DNA of 64,000 nt, taken from Liolophura sinensis. Lineage: Eukaryota > Mollusca > Polyplacophora > Chitonida > Chitonidae. The notes under the pieces are model-generated. The model was not told the origin of the DNA. It made no database searches and was given only the letters and a program-made list of their open reading frames with translations. The stretch covers positions 21,153,127-21,217,126 of the forward strand of contig NC_088297.1 in NCBI RefSeq assembly GCF_032854445.1, given 5' to 3'. Position 1 is the first letter of the stretch. Every line of letters starts with the position of its first letter. The position numbers were made by a program, and so were the translations under genes. Shown piece by piece: positions 1 to 13,217 of this stretch.

Positions 1-460
1 TAACTCACTTCAAACATTTCGTGAAATCATGATCTGTGTATTAGGTGGGGGGATACTTTTTTTAGCTTTTGTTTTCCACAGCTTTCCACGCAATATGGCC
101 GTCAACGCACAAAACCACGGACTATTTCTCCTGTCTAACTCTTTTTGTGGGTATTGGTGAAAATGGTCGGAGCACCTTACAAACGAGTGCAGGGGCCCCG
201 GCGTAAGGGACCACTTGAACAACTGTATCGTCTCCTCTGCTCATCCTCAATGTATTTTGAGCACTTGATTATGAATCCAGCATCTATAGAGTGGCCTTGA
301 TTAACAGATGGAAAATATAATCATTGCCGTTAGAAGTGGCCATTAAACACAGAGAGTGAAATCGCACCGGCTGTTTTATAGTTGGGTCCAACTACTCACT
401 TTTTTACTATCTGGATGTATCACCTGAACAGCCACAAGCGATGTCCCTTCAATCTAAATT

Positions 461-740
461 TCATTTGAAGGCAGTTTTTATATCCCCGACATATCGACAT
501 GACACTGGACGAGATAACGACGAGACCTTAGACAAGACATAGACATGGCCTTGAGCGAGATAAAGACATGACCTTGGAAAAAATACCCACTTTTTGCTGG
601 TCGAGAACACTTTGGCGACTTTGGATGAGATATCGACATGACCTTGGATACCGACATGATCGTGGATCAGAGGCCTACGTAACCTTGGACTAGTTACCCA
701 CTTGACCTTGGATAAAATCCTCGTATCAGGGTGAGTGTGT
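461..740. repeat. 24-bp minisatellite (GACATGACCTTGGACGAGATA type)
   Basis: Diverged head-to-tail copies of a roughly 24-bp unit with the core ACCTTGGACGAGAT. The same unit recurs at 4600-5380 and inside the large satellite at 5390-14270. A 123-codon reverse-strand frame across it encodes only the translated repeat (SSKV, SRPRLRRP), so I do not call it a gene. Confidence 0.75.
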
Positions 741-1102
741 GTCATGGAAGTGTGGACGTCACTTCCTTCTTCCTTTCCAGAATGTTCTTCTTCCCGGCTC
801 TGACACTGTTTTTCCTCTTCTGCCCGGCTCATTGGATGTTCGGCATTTGGATTGTATGCTCGAAACTAGAAGTCCAGTGAACCATACGCCGTATTGTCTT
901 TCAAAAATTGTAAATCTGTGAATTTCAGTCCACTTTTCTTATATGAAAATGTGGCAAACAAACAGATCCACTCAAACAACAACAACACCCTGTGTTGATG
1001 TATTAGTTATGGCGAGCGTAGGCAGAAATTGGTTAGTGCCGTTGCGAAATTACTGACTGTCGTTCTATTGCTGAGGGGCGACGTCAAGCTTCATCACGGA
1101 AT

Positions 1103-1869
1103 TTGAATTCTTGTTACCAAAACACCACCAGTATAAAAGGCAAGCCACATGACTTTGATACGTTTTTTGCTGATAGCGAATTTGACTTCCCTTTCTTCAC
1201 AGAGTCACGGACTTATCATATCAAATACATAGGCGTGATCGTACCTCGGAAACATCTCGGAAAGTATCAAGGGGCGGTGTTCTGTTAGCTTACAGTGTGT
1301 TCGTATGGAACAGTTCGAAACAAACATCGAGATTCTATACGTGGAAGTGTTTCTTGCTGGCAAGTCGTTATATGTGGCTTGTGTATATATACCGCCCGGT
1401 GCCACCACTGCAGTCGTCCACCAGCTAGAGAAGTCTGTTAAGTTAATAAGTAAGTCCATTATACAATCATATCATTCTTATTTGTGTTGATTTTAGCCTG
1501 CGTGACATTACGTGGGATTCGATGTCTATGCCCAACAAATTTGATCCATTGCACTCGTCTGATCGCCCTCGACTGTGTCAACCTTTCTTGGACTAATTGT
1601 CATTGTACGACCTGGATGAATGCAACTCGATAAAAACATGCAATGACAAAGTACTTGATCTCGTGCTACCTCGAGGCTGTAGCACCTTTGTCTGTGACAC
1701 TGAAAATGCGGTGCTATCAACTCACTTGGATATCCAGCTGAAACATAAGACTGCACGGCGGATCGATCTGACAGTGTTCAATTACAAGAAAGCGGACATT
1801 CATCACATTAAAACACTCCTGTTGTGTCTTGATTGGTCTATCGTTCACTCTTTTCACTTAGTTGATTAG
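1103..1869 (+). pseudogene. LINE endonuclease remnant
   Basis: Pieces of an apurinic-type endonuclease in several frames. At 1205-1290 a stretch reads like the GGVLLAY block of these domains after a frame change. At 1305-1490 there is VYIPPGATTAVVHQLEKS, resembling the conserved VYRPP-type motif. At 1597-1870 there is LDECNSIKTCNDKVLDLVL, typical of the C-terminal part. In-frame stops and frame shifts make it non-functional. The match is by motif recognition, not alignment. Confidence 0.65.
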
Positions 1870-2108
1870 TTTATTCCTATGACATTTTATTCTGTATTAT
1901 ATATCTGAATGTATTTCTAAAACGTATTTGCGAAATCGAAAATTTGCGATGTGGTAATACTCTGAATTGATATCGGTGGTAAAAGAAAAGGGACGAATAC
2001 TTTCGATTTAGTTAAGTGAGAAAATAACTGAAAAAAGCACAAAAAGTGAAATATGAAGAGCATGTGGAATAAGGTGAACAAAATGTAAAGGGGTAACCCT
2101 AGGCGCTT

Positions 2109-3440
2109 TTGAAGTTTCCTAAAAGAAAAAAAAATGTTTTTAATGAAGATGATGATATTGCTGACTTGATGAACAAGTATTTTATATCAGTTTTTAACTA
2201 CTGTACCTCAAATGATACACTGTGGAACGTCAAATTGTCCTTTGAAGAGGTACATGAAGTGTTATTGAATATTGTACCACGCAAGTCATGCGGCTACAAT
2301 AGCATTACAGGCACTCTTCTAAAAACTTATACAGATGAACCTGCTAATCCACTGTATCAACTATTTAATTTTAAAACAAGTTGTGTTCCGAAACGTTTTA
2401 TAATTTCTAAACGTTTCCCTGTATTCAAATCTGGAGACAAGAAAACCTAGATCTTTAATACCTCTCATTGGTAATTTTTTTGAACAGGTAGTTAATGTTC
2501 ACTTTAAACAATTTTGCAAGCCAGTTTTATGTAGCGAACAACACGGTTTTAGGGAAAACCTATCTACTGTAAAGAATAGGCCTATGACATGTTTTACCCA
2601 CCATGTGTCATCTGAACTAAATGGTAATTTGCCAGTACTCACAATCTATAAAGATTTTCCAAAAGCGTTTGATTGTGTCAATCATCGCCTACTTGTGTAC
2701 AAGTTAAGGTGTTTGGGAATTTCTGATAATTTGTTAAAATGGTTTCATTTGTACTTAGATAACTGGAAGCAGCGAATTGTTGTAAACGCTGCAATGTCAG
2801 ATTGGACTACTACGCATTCAGAAGTCCTGCAGGGCTCCATTTTGGAACCATCTCTTTTTTAACTATATGTAAATGACGTGCGGCTGCAGCTATCTCATTC
2901 TATATGTCTACATTTTGCTGATGACGTGAAAATCTTTAAAACTTTTTCTGATCTCACTTATTGTGCTCAGTTGCAATCTGATATGGATAACTTTTTGACA
3001 GGTGCCAAGGCTGGAAATTGACACTGAATGCTTCTAAATGTTTTCAATGAACTTCACTGTCAAAAAAAAGGTCCAGCTGTTTCAGTATAGCCTATCTTTA
3101 TTACATGAATTCAAAGGTCTTGGTCTGTATCTGACTGATAAACTATACTTCTCGAAACATGTTAAAAATTATTGTAAGTAAAGCTTTCAGATTCCCCGGA
3201 TTTTTAAAAAGCAATTGCAAATCTTTTAAAAGCTTGGCAGCTATCAAATCAGTATATACATGTTTAGTTAGAAGTCATTTAGAATATGGCTGTGTGGTCT
3301 GGAATCCTTCTCAAAACTGTTCAGCTGAAAGAACTGAAAATGTACAAAAGAAATTCGTTAAGTATTTGTGGTATAAGTCATCGATTGAATATCACAGAAA
3401 AAAGTATACACAAATTATGCACGGTTTAATTGTCCGGTAA
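2109..3440 (+). pseudogene. LINE reverse transcriptase remnant
   Basis: 2109-2450 encodes the fingers region: a KSCGYNSITGTLLK block (usual form KSPGPDGI..LLK) and PVFKSGDKK. 2584-2862 encodes the palm start, YKDFPKAFDCVNHRLLVYKL, followed by LKWFHLYLDN and VLQGSILEPSLF (usual form VPQGSVLGPLLF). A TAA follows, then the same frame resumes as LYVND and reaches the catalytic FADD box at 2914-2925. 3159-3440 gives the C-terminal part, including LVRSHLEYGCVVWNP. The catalytic Asp pair survives, but stops and frame shifts prevent a full protein. It is an old, inactive copy. Confidence 0.8.
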
Positions 3441-3754
3441 TCGAGACCAGGCGCAAATATTTTGACTTCTGTTTTTACATACATGTGTAAATATTTCTTT
3501 CAATTCTGTATATTTAAGTAGCAAATTATTCTACAGAGCACCTGTGCGGGCATACCGCTCAAAATGTCTGTTTTACTCTCCATCTAGTTGTTTATTGTTG
3601 TGGATGAATCGTGTTTTAATAAGATCCCTTGATCTTTTTGACAAACTATCCTCCAGATCGGACATCGACATATTTACCGATTTTGGCGCTCACATGTTTG
3701 GTTCTTAATCTGTGCAGATCCATTATCTGTTCTGTTATGCGTCTATATATTCAT

Positions 3755-4290
3755 TTATATATGGCTTGCAAGTGTAGCGGAATGGTTTTTGATTCTCGAT
3801 TAGTTATCCCTAAAATTTTCGCCATAAGCTTTATTCCGAATTTTAAGATGACTTTTCCGGCTTTTTTTCCAAGTCCGATACTCAACATGACCTTGGGCGA
3901 GTGAGGAATCTGGCCTTGGACGAGATGCCCGTATCAGAGTGGGTTTGTTAGGCGAAGCCTTACTTCTTCAGTCTTCGAATCTTCTTGTTCCCGGCGTTGT
4001 AACTCGTCACATGTGATGTAAAGTATCAGATGCGATGTGTGTAACATAAAACATTTACATATGGCCTGTTACGGTAGCGGAATAGTTTTTGATTCTCGAA
4101 TGGTTACTCTCGGAAATTTAGCCGTTAGCTTTAGTCCTAATTTCAAGATGGCTATTCTTCTCCATTCTGATCCCCACACTGACCTTGGATAAGAGATTGA
4201 GATAACCTTGGACGAGATGCCCGTTTCAGAGAGAACTTGTTCAACGATTTTATAGGCGAAGCCTTACTTCTTCCTTTCTCGAGTTCCTGG
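3755..4290 (+). repeat. Diverged copies of the ~291-bp satellite monomer
   Basis: Two diverged monomers (from about 3755 and 4060) share the GTAGCGGAATGGTTTTTGAT core, the TTCAAGATGGC segment and the GACGAGATGCCCGT segment with the main array downstream. They look like the decayed edge of that array. Confidence 0.7.
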
Positions 4291-4319
4291 AGTTGTACTT
4301 CATCACATGTACTGTGCAT

Positions 4320-4500
4320 GATATCACATTTTATATCACCTTTCCAACGAGCGTCCGCTTCGGGGGCGGTAGATTTAGCGTCAATCCTGGGTCGGTCACA
4401 CCTAAGATCTTAAAAGAGGAAGTTGTAACTTCCTCGCTTGGCGTTCAGCATGAAGGGGATAGTGCAACCCCAAGCACTCACTCACTCACACATTTTCAAC
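4320..4500 (-). repeat. GTGAGTGAGTG-type SINE fragment
   Basis: On the reverse strand it reads GTGAGTGAGTGCTTGGGGT, then a short internal section with AAGCGAGGAAGTTACAACTT, and ends in a CCCGAAGCG block. I recognise this as a second dispersed repeat frequent in molluscs. It is internally deleted; other fragments are at 32724-32800 and 53440-53645. Confidence 0.6.
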
Positions 4501-4594
4501 GCAGGTCTGCGTCCACTGTAGTATCTCATAGCTACAGATGCCTTAAACCTTATTCTCTGGCCGGTTTTTATCGGTGGTAAAACTCTTCATGACA

Positions 4595-5380
4595 CAAAAA
4601 TCATGAACGAGATTCCGACATGACCATAGACGAGATATCTCGATGACTTTGGCCGTGATAACGACGTGAAATTGGACGAGCTACCAACATTCCTAACTGA
4701 TTCCCAATTTCAAGAAGGTTTTCCGGCTTTAAGCTCAAATGTGATGCAAAACATGACTTTGCACCAGAAAGGGATATGACCTTGAACGAGATGATCACAG
4801 TGGACTTAACTGTAGCCACAGGGTACTTCTTCCTTTTGTCCTAGGCATAAATCTTTATAATGCAAAAAGCCATACCTAATTACCGACATGACCATGGACG
4901 AGATATCGACGTGACCTTGTACGAGATACCGACGAGACATTTGACGAGACACTGACGCGATCTTGTGACCATGTGACATTGGACGAGATACCATGACTCG
5001 TACTAGATACCGACGTGACATTGGACGAGATATCCTGGTGAAATTGGTTGACATACTTCCGTGACAAAATGTAATGTGTGACATATAATGTGTCATTGCA
5101 TTACATATATTTTTGAACGTACGTCTGCATCCACTGTATCACTGTATCTCATAGCTACAGATGTTTTAAACTTGGTCCTCAGGCCGGCTATTCATCCCTG
5201 ACAAATTAAGCACATTGCATTGCACAAGATACTCACGTGATCTTGGATGAGATACCCACCTGACCTTGCACGATATTTACCAAGTGATCTTTGAGGAGAT
5301 ATCAACATGACCAGTCGAGATACTGACAAGGCCTGGTATGTGATATCACTTGACCTCGAATGAGATATCCGTATCAGTGT
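4595..5380. repeat. 24-bp minisatellite blocks with a duplicated spacer
   Basis: Two blocks (about 4595-5060 and 5195-5380) of the TTGGACGAGATACCGACATG unit. A spacer containing CTCATAGCTACAGATG and AGGCCGGC occurs twice (about 4497-4570 and 5113-5185), so a larger segment was duplicated and then diverged. Confidence 0.7.
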
Positions 5381-5712
5381 GATTTTGTGTCATGGTGGTG
5401 TGAATGTCATCGTTCCTTCTTCCTCCTTCAAATGTTCTTGTTCCCGGCAGTGTGACGTAAAGTATCAGATGTGATGTGTATGACATTATACACCTACATA
5501 TCGTCTGCAGCTGTAGCGGAATGGTTTTTGATTTACGAATGGTTACTCTTGAAACTTCAGCCACTAGCTTTAGTCCCAATTTCAAGATGGGTTTTTTTCT
5601 GTTTTTTTCTCTCATTTCTGATACCCAATATGACCCTGGGCTAGAAAGGGACGTGACCTTGGACGAGATGCCCGTATCAGAGTGGGTTTGTTAAATGACT
5701 TCTTCCTTCTTG

Positions 5713-5847
5713 AACCTGCGGATGGTCGTGGGTTTCTCCCGGGCTCTGCCCGGTTTCCTCCCACCATAATGCTGGCCGCCGTCGTATAAGTGAAATATTC
5801 TTGAGTACGGCGTAAAACACGAATCAAATAAATAAATAAATAAATAA
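5713..5847 (+). repeat. SINE 3' half, co-amplified copy 1
   Basis: From CCTGCGGATGGTCGTGGG to the (AAAT)n tail, with no tRNA-like head. It sits inside the 1166-bp satellite unit. Confidence 0.85.
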
Positions 5848-6878
5848 TTTCAAGATGGCTTTTCTGGCTTTCTCCCCAATTCCAACACTCAACATGACCT
5901 TGGACGAGTAAGGGAGGTGACCTTGGACGAGATGCCCGTATCAGTGGGGACTTGTTAAATGACTTCTTCCTTCTTCGAATCTTCTTGTTCCCAGAGTTGT
6001 AACGGGTCACGTGATGTAAAGTATCAGATGTGATGTGTGTAACACTATACATTTACATATGGCCTGTAAGAGTGGCGGAATGGTTTTTGAGTTACGAATG
6101 GTTACTATTGAAACTTCAACCATTAGCTTTATTCCTAATTTCAAGATGGCTTTGAGTGGACTTGTTAAATGGCTTTGTACGCGCAGCCATACTTCTTCCT
6201 TCTTTTGTCGTTGGCATAATTCTTCATGATACAAAAAAATCATGAATGTGATACTGACCTGACCATGGACAAGATATCGACCTGACATTGGACGAGATAT
6301 CGAGATAATCTTGGACGTGATAACGGAGGGGCATTGGACGAGAAAAACACATGACCTTATGACCGTTGAGGAGATCCCCACGTGATCTTGGACGAGATAC
6401 AGACATAACCCTGGCATGTGATATCTACCTCATATTGGACGAGATACCCTCGTGGCATAAGTCTTCTTCGAGATACCGAAACGGGATAGCCTAGTGATAC
6501 TGATCGACATATCCAAGTGATTAGGGCGAGTTACCCGTACGAGGGTTAGATTTTGTAATGGCAATGTAGGCGTCGCCGTTCCTTCTTCCTTTTTCCAATG
6601 TTCTTGTTCCCGGCAGTGTGACGTAAAGCATCAGATGTGATGTGTATGACATTATACACCTACACATCGTCTTCAGCTGTAGCGGAATGGTTTTTGATTT
6701 ACGAATGGTTACTCTTGAAACTTCAGCCACTAGCTTTAGTCCCAATTTCAAGATGGGTTTTTTTCTGTTTTTTTCTCTCAATTCTGATACCCAATATGAC
6801 CCTGGGCTAGAAAGGGACGTGACCTTGGACGAGATGCCCGTATCAGAGTGGGTTTGTTAAATGACTTCTTCCTTCTTG

Positions 6879-7013
6879 AACCTGCGGATGGTCGTGGGTT
6901 TCTCCCGGGCTCTGCCCGGTTTCCTCCCACCATAATGCTGGCCGCCGTCGTATAAGTGAAATATTCTTGAGTACGGCGTAAAACACGAATCAAATAAATA
7001 AATAAATAAATAA
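6879..7013 (+). repeat. SINE 3' half, co-amplified copy 2
   Basis: Same truncation point and same flanks as the copy 1166 bp upstream, so it was copied with the satellite and not inserted anew. Confidence 0.85.
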
Positions 7014-10000
7014 TTTCAAGATGGCTTTTCTGGCTTTCTCCCCAATTCCAACACTCAACATGACCTTGGACGAGTAAGGGAGGTGACCTTGGACGAGATG
7101 CCCGTATCAGTGGGGACTTGTTAAATGACTTCTTCGTTCTTCGAATCTTCTTGTTCCCAGAGTTGTAACGGGTCACGTGATGTAAAGTACCAGATGTGAT
7201 GTGTGTAACACTATACATTTACATATGGCCTGTAAGAGTGGCGGAATGGTTTTGGAGTTACGAATGGTTACTCTTGAAACTTCAGCCATTAGCTTTATTC
7301 CTAATTTCAAGATGGCTTTGAGTGGACTTGATAAATGGCTTTGTACGCGCAGCCATACTTCTTCCTTCTTTTGTCGTTGGCATAATTCTTCATGATACAA
7401 AAAAATCATGAATGTGATACTGACCTGACCATGGACAAGATATCGACCTGACATTGGACGAGATATCGAGATAATCTTGGACGTGATACCGGAGGGACAT
7501 TGGACGAGAAAAACACATGACCTTTTGACCGTTGAGGAGATCCCCACGTGATCTTGGACGAAATACAGACATATCCACCAGACATTGGACGAGATACCCT
7601 CGTGGCATAAGTCTTCTTCGTGATGTGTATGACATTATACACCTACATATCGTCTGCAGCTGTAGTGGAATGGTTTTTGATTTACGAATGGTTACTCTTG
7701 AAACTTCAGCCATTAGCTTTAGTCCCAGTTTCAAGATGTTTTTTTCTCTCAATTCTGATACCTAATATGACCCTGAGCTAGAAAGGGACGTGACCTTGGA
7801 CGAGATGCCCGTATCAGAGTGGACTTGTTAAATGACTTCTTCCTTCTTCGAATCTTCTTGTTCCCAGAGTTGTAACGGGTCACGTGATGTAAAGTATCAG
7901 ATGTGATGTGTGTAACACTATACATTTACATATGGCCTGTAAGAGTGGCGGAATGGTTTCTGAGTTACGAATGGTTACTCTTAAAACTTCAGCCATAAGT
8001 TTTATTCCTAATTTCAAGATGGCTTTTCTGGCTTTCTTCCCAATTCCAACACTCAACATGACCTTGGACGAGTAAGGGACGTGACCTTGGACGAGATGCC
8101 CGTATCAGAGTGGACTTGTTAAATGACTTCTTCGTTCTTCGAATCTTCTTGTTCCCAGAGTTGTAACGGGTCACGTGATGTAAAGTATCAGATGTGATGT
8201 GTGTAACACTATACATTTACATATGGCCTGTAAGAGTGGCGGAATGGTTTTTGAGTTACGAATGGTTACTCTTAAAACTTCAGCCATAAGTTTTATTCCT
8301 AATTTCAAGATGGCTTTTCTGGCTTTCTCCCCAATTCCAACACTCAACATGACCTTGGACGAGTAAGGGAGGTGACCTTGGACGAGATGCCCGTATCAGA
8401 GTGGACTTGTTAAATGACTTCTTCCTTCTTCGAATCTTCTTGTTCCCAGAGTTGTAACGGGTCACATGTGATGTAAAGTATCAGATGTGATGTGTGTAAC
8501 ACTATACATTTACATATGGCCTGTAAGAGTGGCGGAATGGTTTTGGAGTTACGAATGGTTACTCTTGAAACTTCAGCCATTAGCTTTATTCCTAATTTCA
8601 AGATGGCTTTGAGTGGACTTGATAAATGGCTTTGTACGCGCAGCCATACTTCTTCCTTCTTTTGTCGTTGGCATAATTCTTCATGATACAAAAAAAATCA
8701 TGAATGTGATACTGATCTGACCATGGACAAGATATCGACCTGACATTGGACGAGATATCGAGATAATCTTGGACGTGATACCGGAGGGACATTGGACGAG
8801 AAAAACACATGACCTTTTGACCGTTGAGGAGATCCCCACGTGATCTTGGACGACATACAGACATATCCACCAGACATTGGACGAGATACCCTCGTGGCAT
8901 AAGTCTTCTTCGTGATGTGTATGACATTATACACCTACATATCGTCTGCAGCTGTAGCGAAATGGTTTTTGATTTACGAATGGTTACTCTTGAAACTTCA
9001 GCCATTAGCTTTAGTCCCAGTTTCAAGATGTTTTTTTCTCTCAATTCTGATACCTAATATGACCCTGAGCTAGAAAGGGACGTGACCTTGGACGAGATGC
9101 CCGTATCAGTGGGGACTTGTTAAATGACTTCTTCCTTCTTCGAATCTTCTTGTTCCCAGAGTTTTAACGGGTCACGTGATGTAAAGTACCAGATGTGATG
9201 TGTGTAACACTATACATTTACATATGGCCTGTAAGAGTGGCGGAATGGTTTTTGAGTTACGAATGGTTACTATTGAAACTTCAACCATTAGCTTTATTCC
9301 TAATTTCAAGATGGCTTTGAGTGGACTTGTTAAATGGCTTTGTACGCGCAGCCATACTTCTTCCTTCTTTTGTCGTTGGCATAATTCTTCATGATACAAA
9401 AAAATCATGAATGTGATACTGACCTGACCATGGACAAGATATCGACCTGACATTGGACGAGATATCGAGATAATCTTGGACGTGATAACGGAGGGGCATT
9501 GGACGAGAAAAACACATGACCTTATGACCGTTGAGGAGATCCCCACGTGATCTTGGACGAGATACAGACATAACCCTGGCATGTGATATCTACCTCATAT
9601 TGGACGAGATACCCTCGTGGCATAAGTCTTCTTCGAGATACCGAAACGGGATAGCCTAGTGATACTGATCGACATATCCAAGTGATTAGGGCGAGTTACC
9701 CGTACGAGGGTTAGATTTTGTAATGGCAATGTAGGCGTCGCCGTTCCTTCTTCCTTTTTCCAATGTTCTTGTTCCCGGCAGTGTGACGTAAAGCATCAGA
9801 TGTGATGTGTATGACATTATACACCTACACATCGTCTTCAGCTGTAGCGGAATGGTTTTTGATTTACGAATGGTTACTCTTGAAACTTCAGCCACTAGCT
9901 TTAGTCCCAATTTCAAGATGGGTTTTTTTCTGTTTTTTTCTCTCAATTCTGATACCCAATATGACCCTGGGCTAGAAAGGGACGTGACCTTGGACGAGAT

Positions 10001-10043
10001 GCCCGTATCAGAGTGGGTTTGTTAAATGACTTCTTCCTTCTTG

Positions 10044-10178
10044 AACCTGCGGATGGTCGTGGGTTTCTCCCGGGCTCTGCCCGGTTTCCTCCCACCATAA
10101 TGCTGGCCGCCGTCGTATAAGTGAAATATTCTTGAGTACGGCGTAAAACACGAATCAAATAAATAAATAAATAAATAA
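10044..10178 (+). repeat. SINE 3' half, co-amplified copy 3
   Basis: Same breakpoints as copies 1 and 2; part of an 1874-bp unit. Confidence 0.85.
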
Positions 10179-11917
10179 TTTCAAGATGGCTTTTCTGGCT
10201 TTCTCCCCAATTCCAACACTCAACATGACCTTGGACGAGTAAGGGAGGTGACCTTGGACGAGATGCCCGTATCAGTGGGGACTTGTTAAATGACTTCTTC
10301 GTTCTTCGAATCTTCTTGTTCCCAGAGTTGTAACGGGTCACGTGATGTAAAGTATCAGATGTGATGTGTGTAACACTATACATTTACATATGGCCTGTAA
10401 GAGTGGCGGAATGGTTTTGGAGTTACGAATGGTTACTCTTGAAACTTCAGCCATTAGCTTTATTCCTAATTTCAAGATGGCTTTGAGTGGACTTGATAAA
10501 TGGCTTTGTACGCGCAGCCATACTTCTTCCTTCTTTTGTCGTTGGCATAATTCTTCATGATACAAAAAAAATCATGAATGTGATACTGATCTGACCATGG
10601 ACAAGATATCGACCTGACATTGGACGAGATATCGAGATAATCTTGGACGTGATACCGGAGGGACATTGGACGAGAAAAACACATGACCTTTTGACCGTTG
10701 AGGAGATCCCCACGTGATCTTGGACGACATACAGACATATCCACCAGACATTGGACGAGATACCCTCGTGGCATAAGTCTTCTTCGTGATGTGTATGACA
10801 TTATACACCTACATATCGTCTGCAGCTGTAGCGAAATGGTTTTTGATTTACGAATGGTTACTCTTGAAACTTCAGCCATTAGCTTTAGTCCCAGTTTCAA
10901 GATGTTTTTTTCTCTCAATTCTGATACCTAATATGACCCTGAGCTAGAAAGGGACGTGACCTTGGACGAGATGCCCGTATCAGTGGGGACTTGTTAAATG
11001 ACTTCTTCCTTCTTCGAATCTTCTTGTTCCCAGAGTTTTAACGGGTCACGTGATGTAAAGTACCAGATGTGATGTGTGTAACACTATACATTTACATATG
11101 GCCTGTAAGAGTGGCGGAATGGTTTTTGAGTTACGAATGGTTACTATTGAAACTTCAACCATTAGCTTTATTCCTAATTTCAAGATGGCTTTGAGTGGAC
11201 TTGTTAAATGGCTTTGTACGCGCAGCCATACTTCTTCCTTCTTTTGTCGTTGGCATAATTCTTCATGATACAAAAAAATCATGAATGTGATACTGACCTG
11301 ACCATGGACAAGATATCGACCTGACATTGGACGAGATATCGAGATAATCTTGGACGTGATAACGGAGGGGCATTGGACGAGAAAAACACATGACCTTATG
11401 ACCGTTGAGGAGATCCCCACGTGATCTTGGACGAGATACAGACATAACCCTGGCATGTGATATCTACCTCATATTGGACGAGATACCCTCGTGGCATAAG
11501 TCTTCTTCGAGATACCGAAACGGGATAGCCTAGTGATACTGATCGACATATCCAAGTGATTAGGGCGAGTTACCCGTACGAGGGTTAGATTTTGTAATGG
11601 CAATGTAGGCGTCGCCGTTCCTTCTTCCTTTTTCCAATGTTCTTGTTCCCGGCAGTGTGACGTAAAGCATCAGATGTGATGTGTATGACATTATACACCT
11701 ACACATCGTCTTCAGCTGTAGCGGAATGGTTTTTGATTTACGAATGGTTACTCTTGAAACTTCAGCCACTAGCTTTAGTCCCAATTTCAAGATGGGTTTT
11801 TTTCTGTTTTTTTCTCTCAATTCTGATACCCAATATGACCCTGGGCTAGAAAGGGACGTGACCTTGGACGAGATGCCCGTATCAGAGTGGGTTTGTTAAA
11901 TGACTTCTTCCTTCTTG

Positions 11918-12052
11918 AACCTGCGGATGGTCGTGGGTTTCTCCCGGGCTCTGCCCGGTTTCCTCCCACCATAATGCTGGCCGCCGTCGTATAAGTGAAA
12001 TATTCTTGAGTACGGCGTAAAACACGAATCAAATAAATAAATAAATAAATAA
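11918..12052 (+). repeat. SINE 3' half, co-amplified copy 4
   Basis: Lies 1874 bp after copy 3 and is nearly identical to it. Confidence 0.85.
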
Positions 12053-13082
12053 TTTCAAGATGGCTTTTCTGGCTTTCTCCCCAATTCCAACACTCAACAT
12101 GACCTTGGACGAGTAAGGGAGGTGACCTTGGACGAGATGCCCGTATCAGTGGGGACTTGTTAAATGACTTCTTCGTTCTTCGAATCTTCTTGTTCCCAGA
12201 GTTGTAACGGGTCACGTGATGTAAAGTACCAGATGTGATGTGTGTAACACTATACATTTACATATGGCCTGTAAGAGTGGCGGAATGGTTTTGGAGTTAC
12301 GAATGGTTACTCTTGAAACTTCAGCCATTAGCTTTATTCCTAATTTCAAGATGGCTTTGAGTGGACTTGATAAATGGCTTTGTACGCGCAGCCATACTTC
12401 TTCCTTCTTTTGTCGTTGGCATAATTCTTCATGATACAAAAAAATCATGAATGTGATACTGACCTGACCATGGACAAGATATCGACCTGACATTGGACGA
12501 GATATCGAGATAATCTTGGACGTGATAACGGAGGGGCATTGGACGAGAAAAACACATGACCTTATGACCGTTGAGGAGATCCCCACGTGATCTTGGACGA
12601 GATACAGACATAACCCTGGCATGTGATATCTACCTCATATTGGACGAGATACCCTCGTGGCATAAGTCTTCTTCGAGATACCGAAACGGGATAGCCTAGT
12701 GATACTGATCGACATATCCAAGTGATTAGGGCGAGTTACCCGTACGAGGGTTAGATTTTGTAATGGCAATGTAGGCGTCGCCGTTCCTTCTTCCTTTTTC
12801 CAATGTTCTTGTTCCCGGCAGTGTGACGTAAAGCATTAGATGTGATGTGTATGACATTATACACCTACATATCGTCTGCCGCTGCAGCGAAATGGTTTTT
12901 GATTTACGAATGGTTACTCTTGAAACTTCAGCCACTAGCTTTAGTCCCAATTTCAAGATGGTTTTTTTCTGTTTTTTTCTCTCAATTCTGATACCCAATA
13001 TGACCCTGGGCTAGAAAGGGACGTGACCTTGGACGAGATGCCCGTATCAGAGTGGGTTTGTTAAATGACTTCTTCCTTCTTG

Positions 13083-13217
13083 AACCTGCGGATGGTCGTG
13101 GGTTTCTCCCGGGCTCTGTCCGGTTTCCTCCCACCATAATGCTGGCACCCGTGGTATAAGTGAAATATTATTGAGTGCGGCGTAAACACGAATCAAATAA
13201 ATAAATAAATAAATAAT
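13083..13217 (+). repeat. SINE 3' half, co-amplified copy 5 (diverged)
   Basis: Same breakpoints, but with several substitutions (GGCACCCGTGG for GGCCGCCGTCG; TATTATTGAGTGCGG). It is the most diverged of the five. Confidence 0.8.

Larger units (their letters stand above)
1080..3560 (+). mobile_element. Degenerate non-LTR retrotransposon (LINE)
   Basis: About 2.5 kb carrying, in order, remnants of an endonuclease, a reverse transcriptase and the region downstream of RT, all on the plus strand but broken by stops and frame changes. It lies between satellite blocks (461-740 and 3755 onward), so it probably inserted into satellite DNA. The ends are approximate: I found no poly-A tail or target-site duplication. 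The motif set fits the Jockey/CR1 type of LINE; the clade is not resolved. Confidence 0.8.

Noticed and set aside
10-222. Reverse ORF of 70 codons at the window start
   Set aside because: No recognisable family and no supporting signal.
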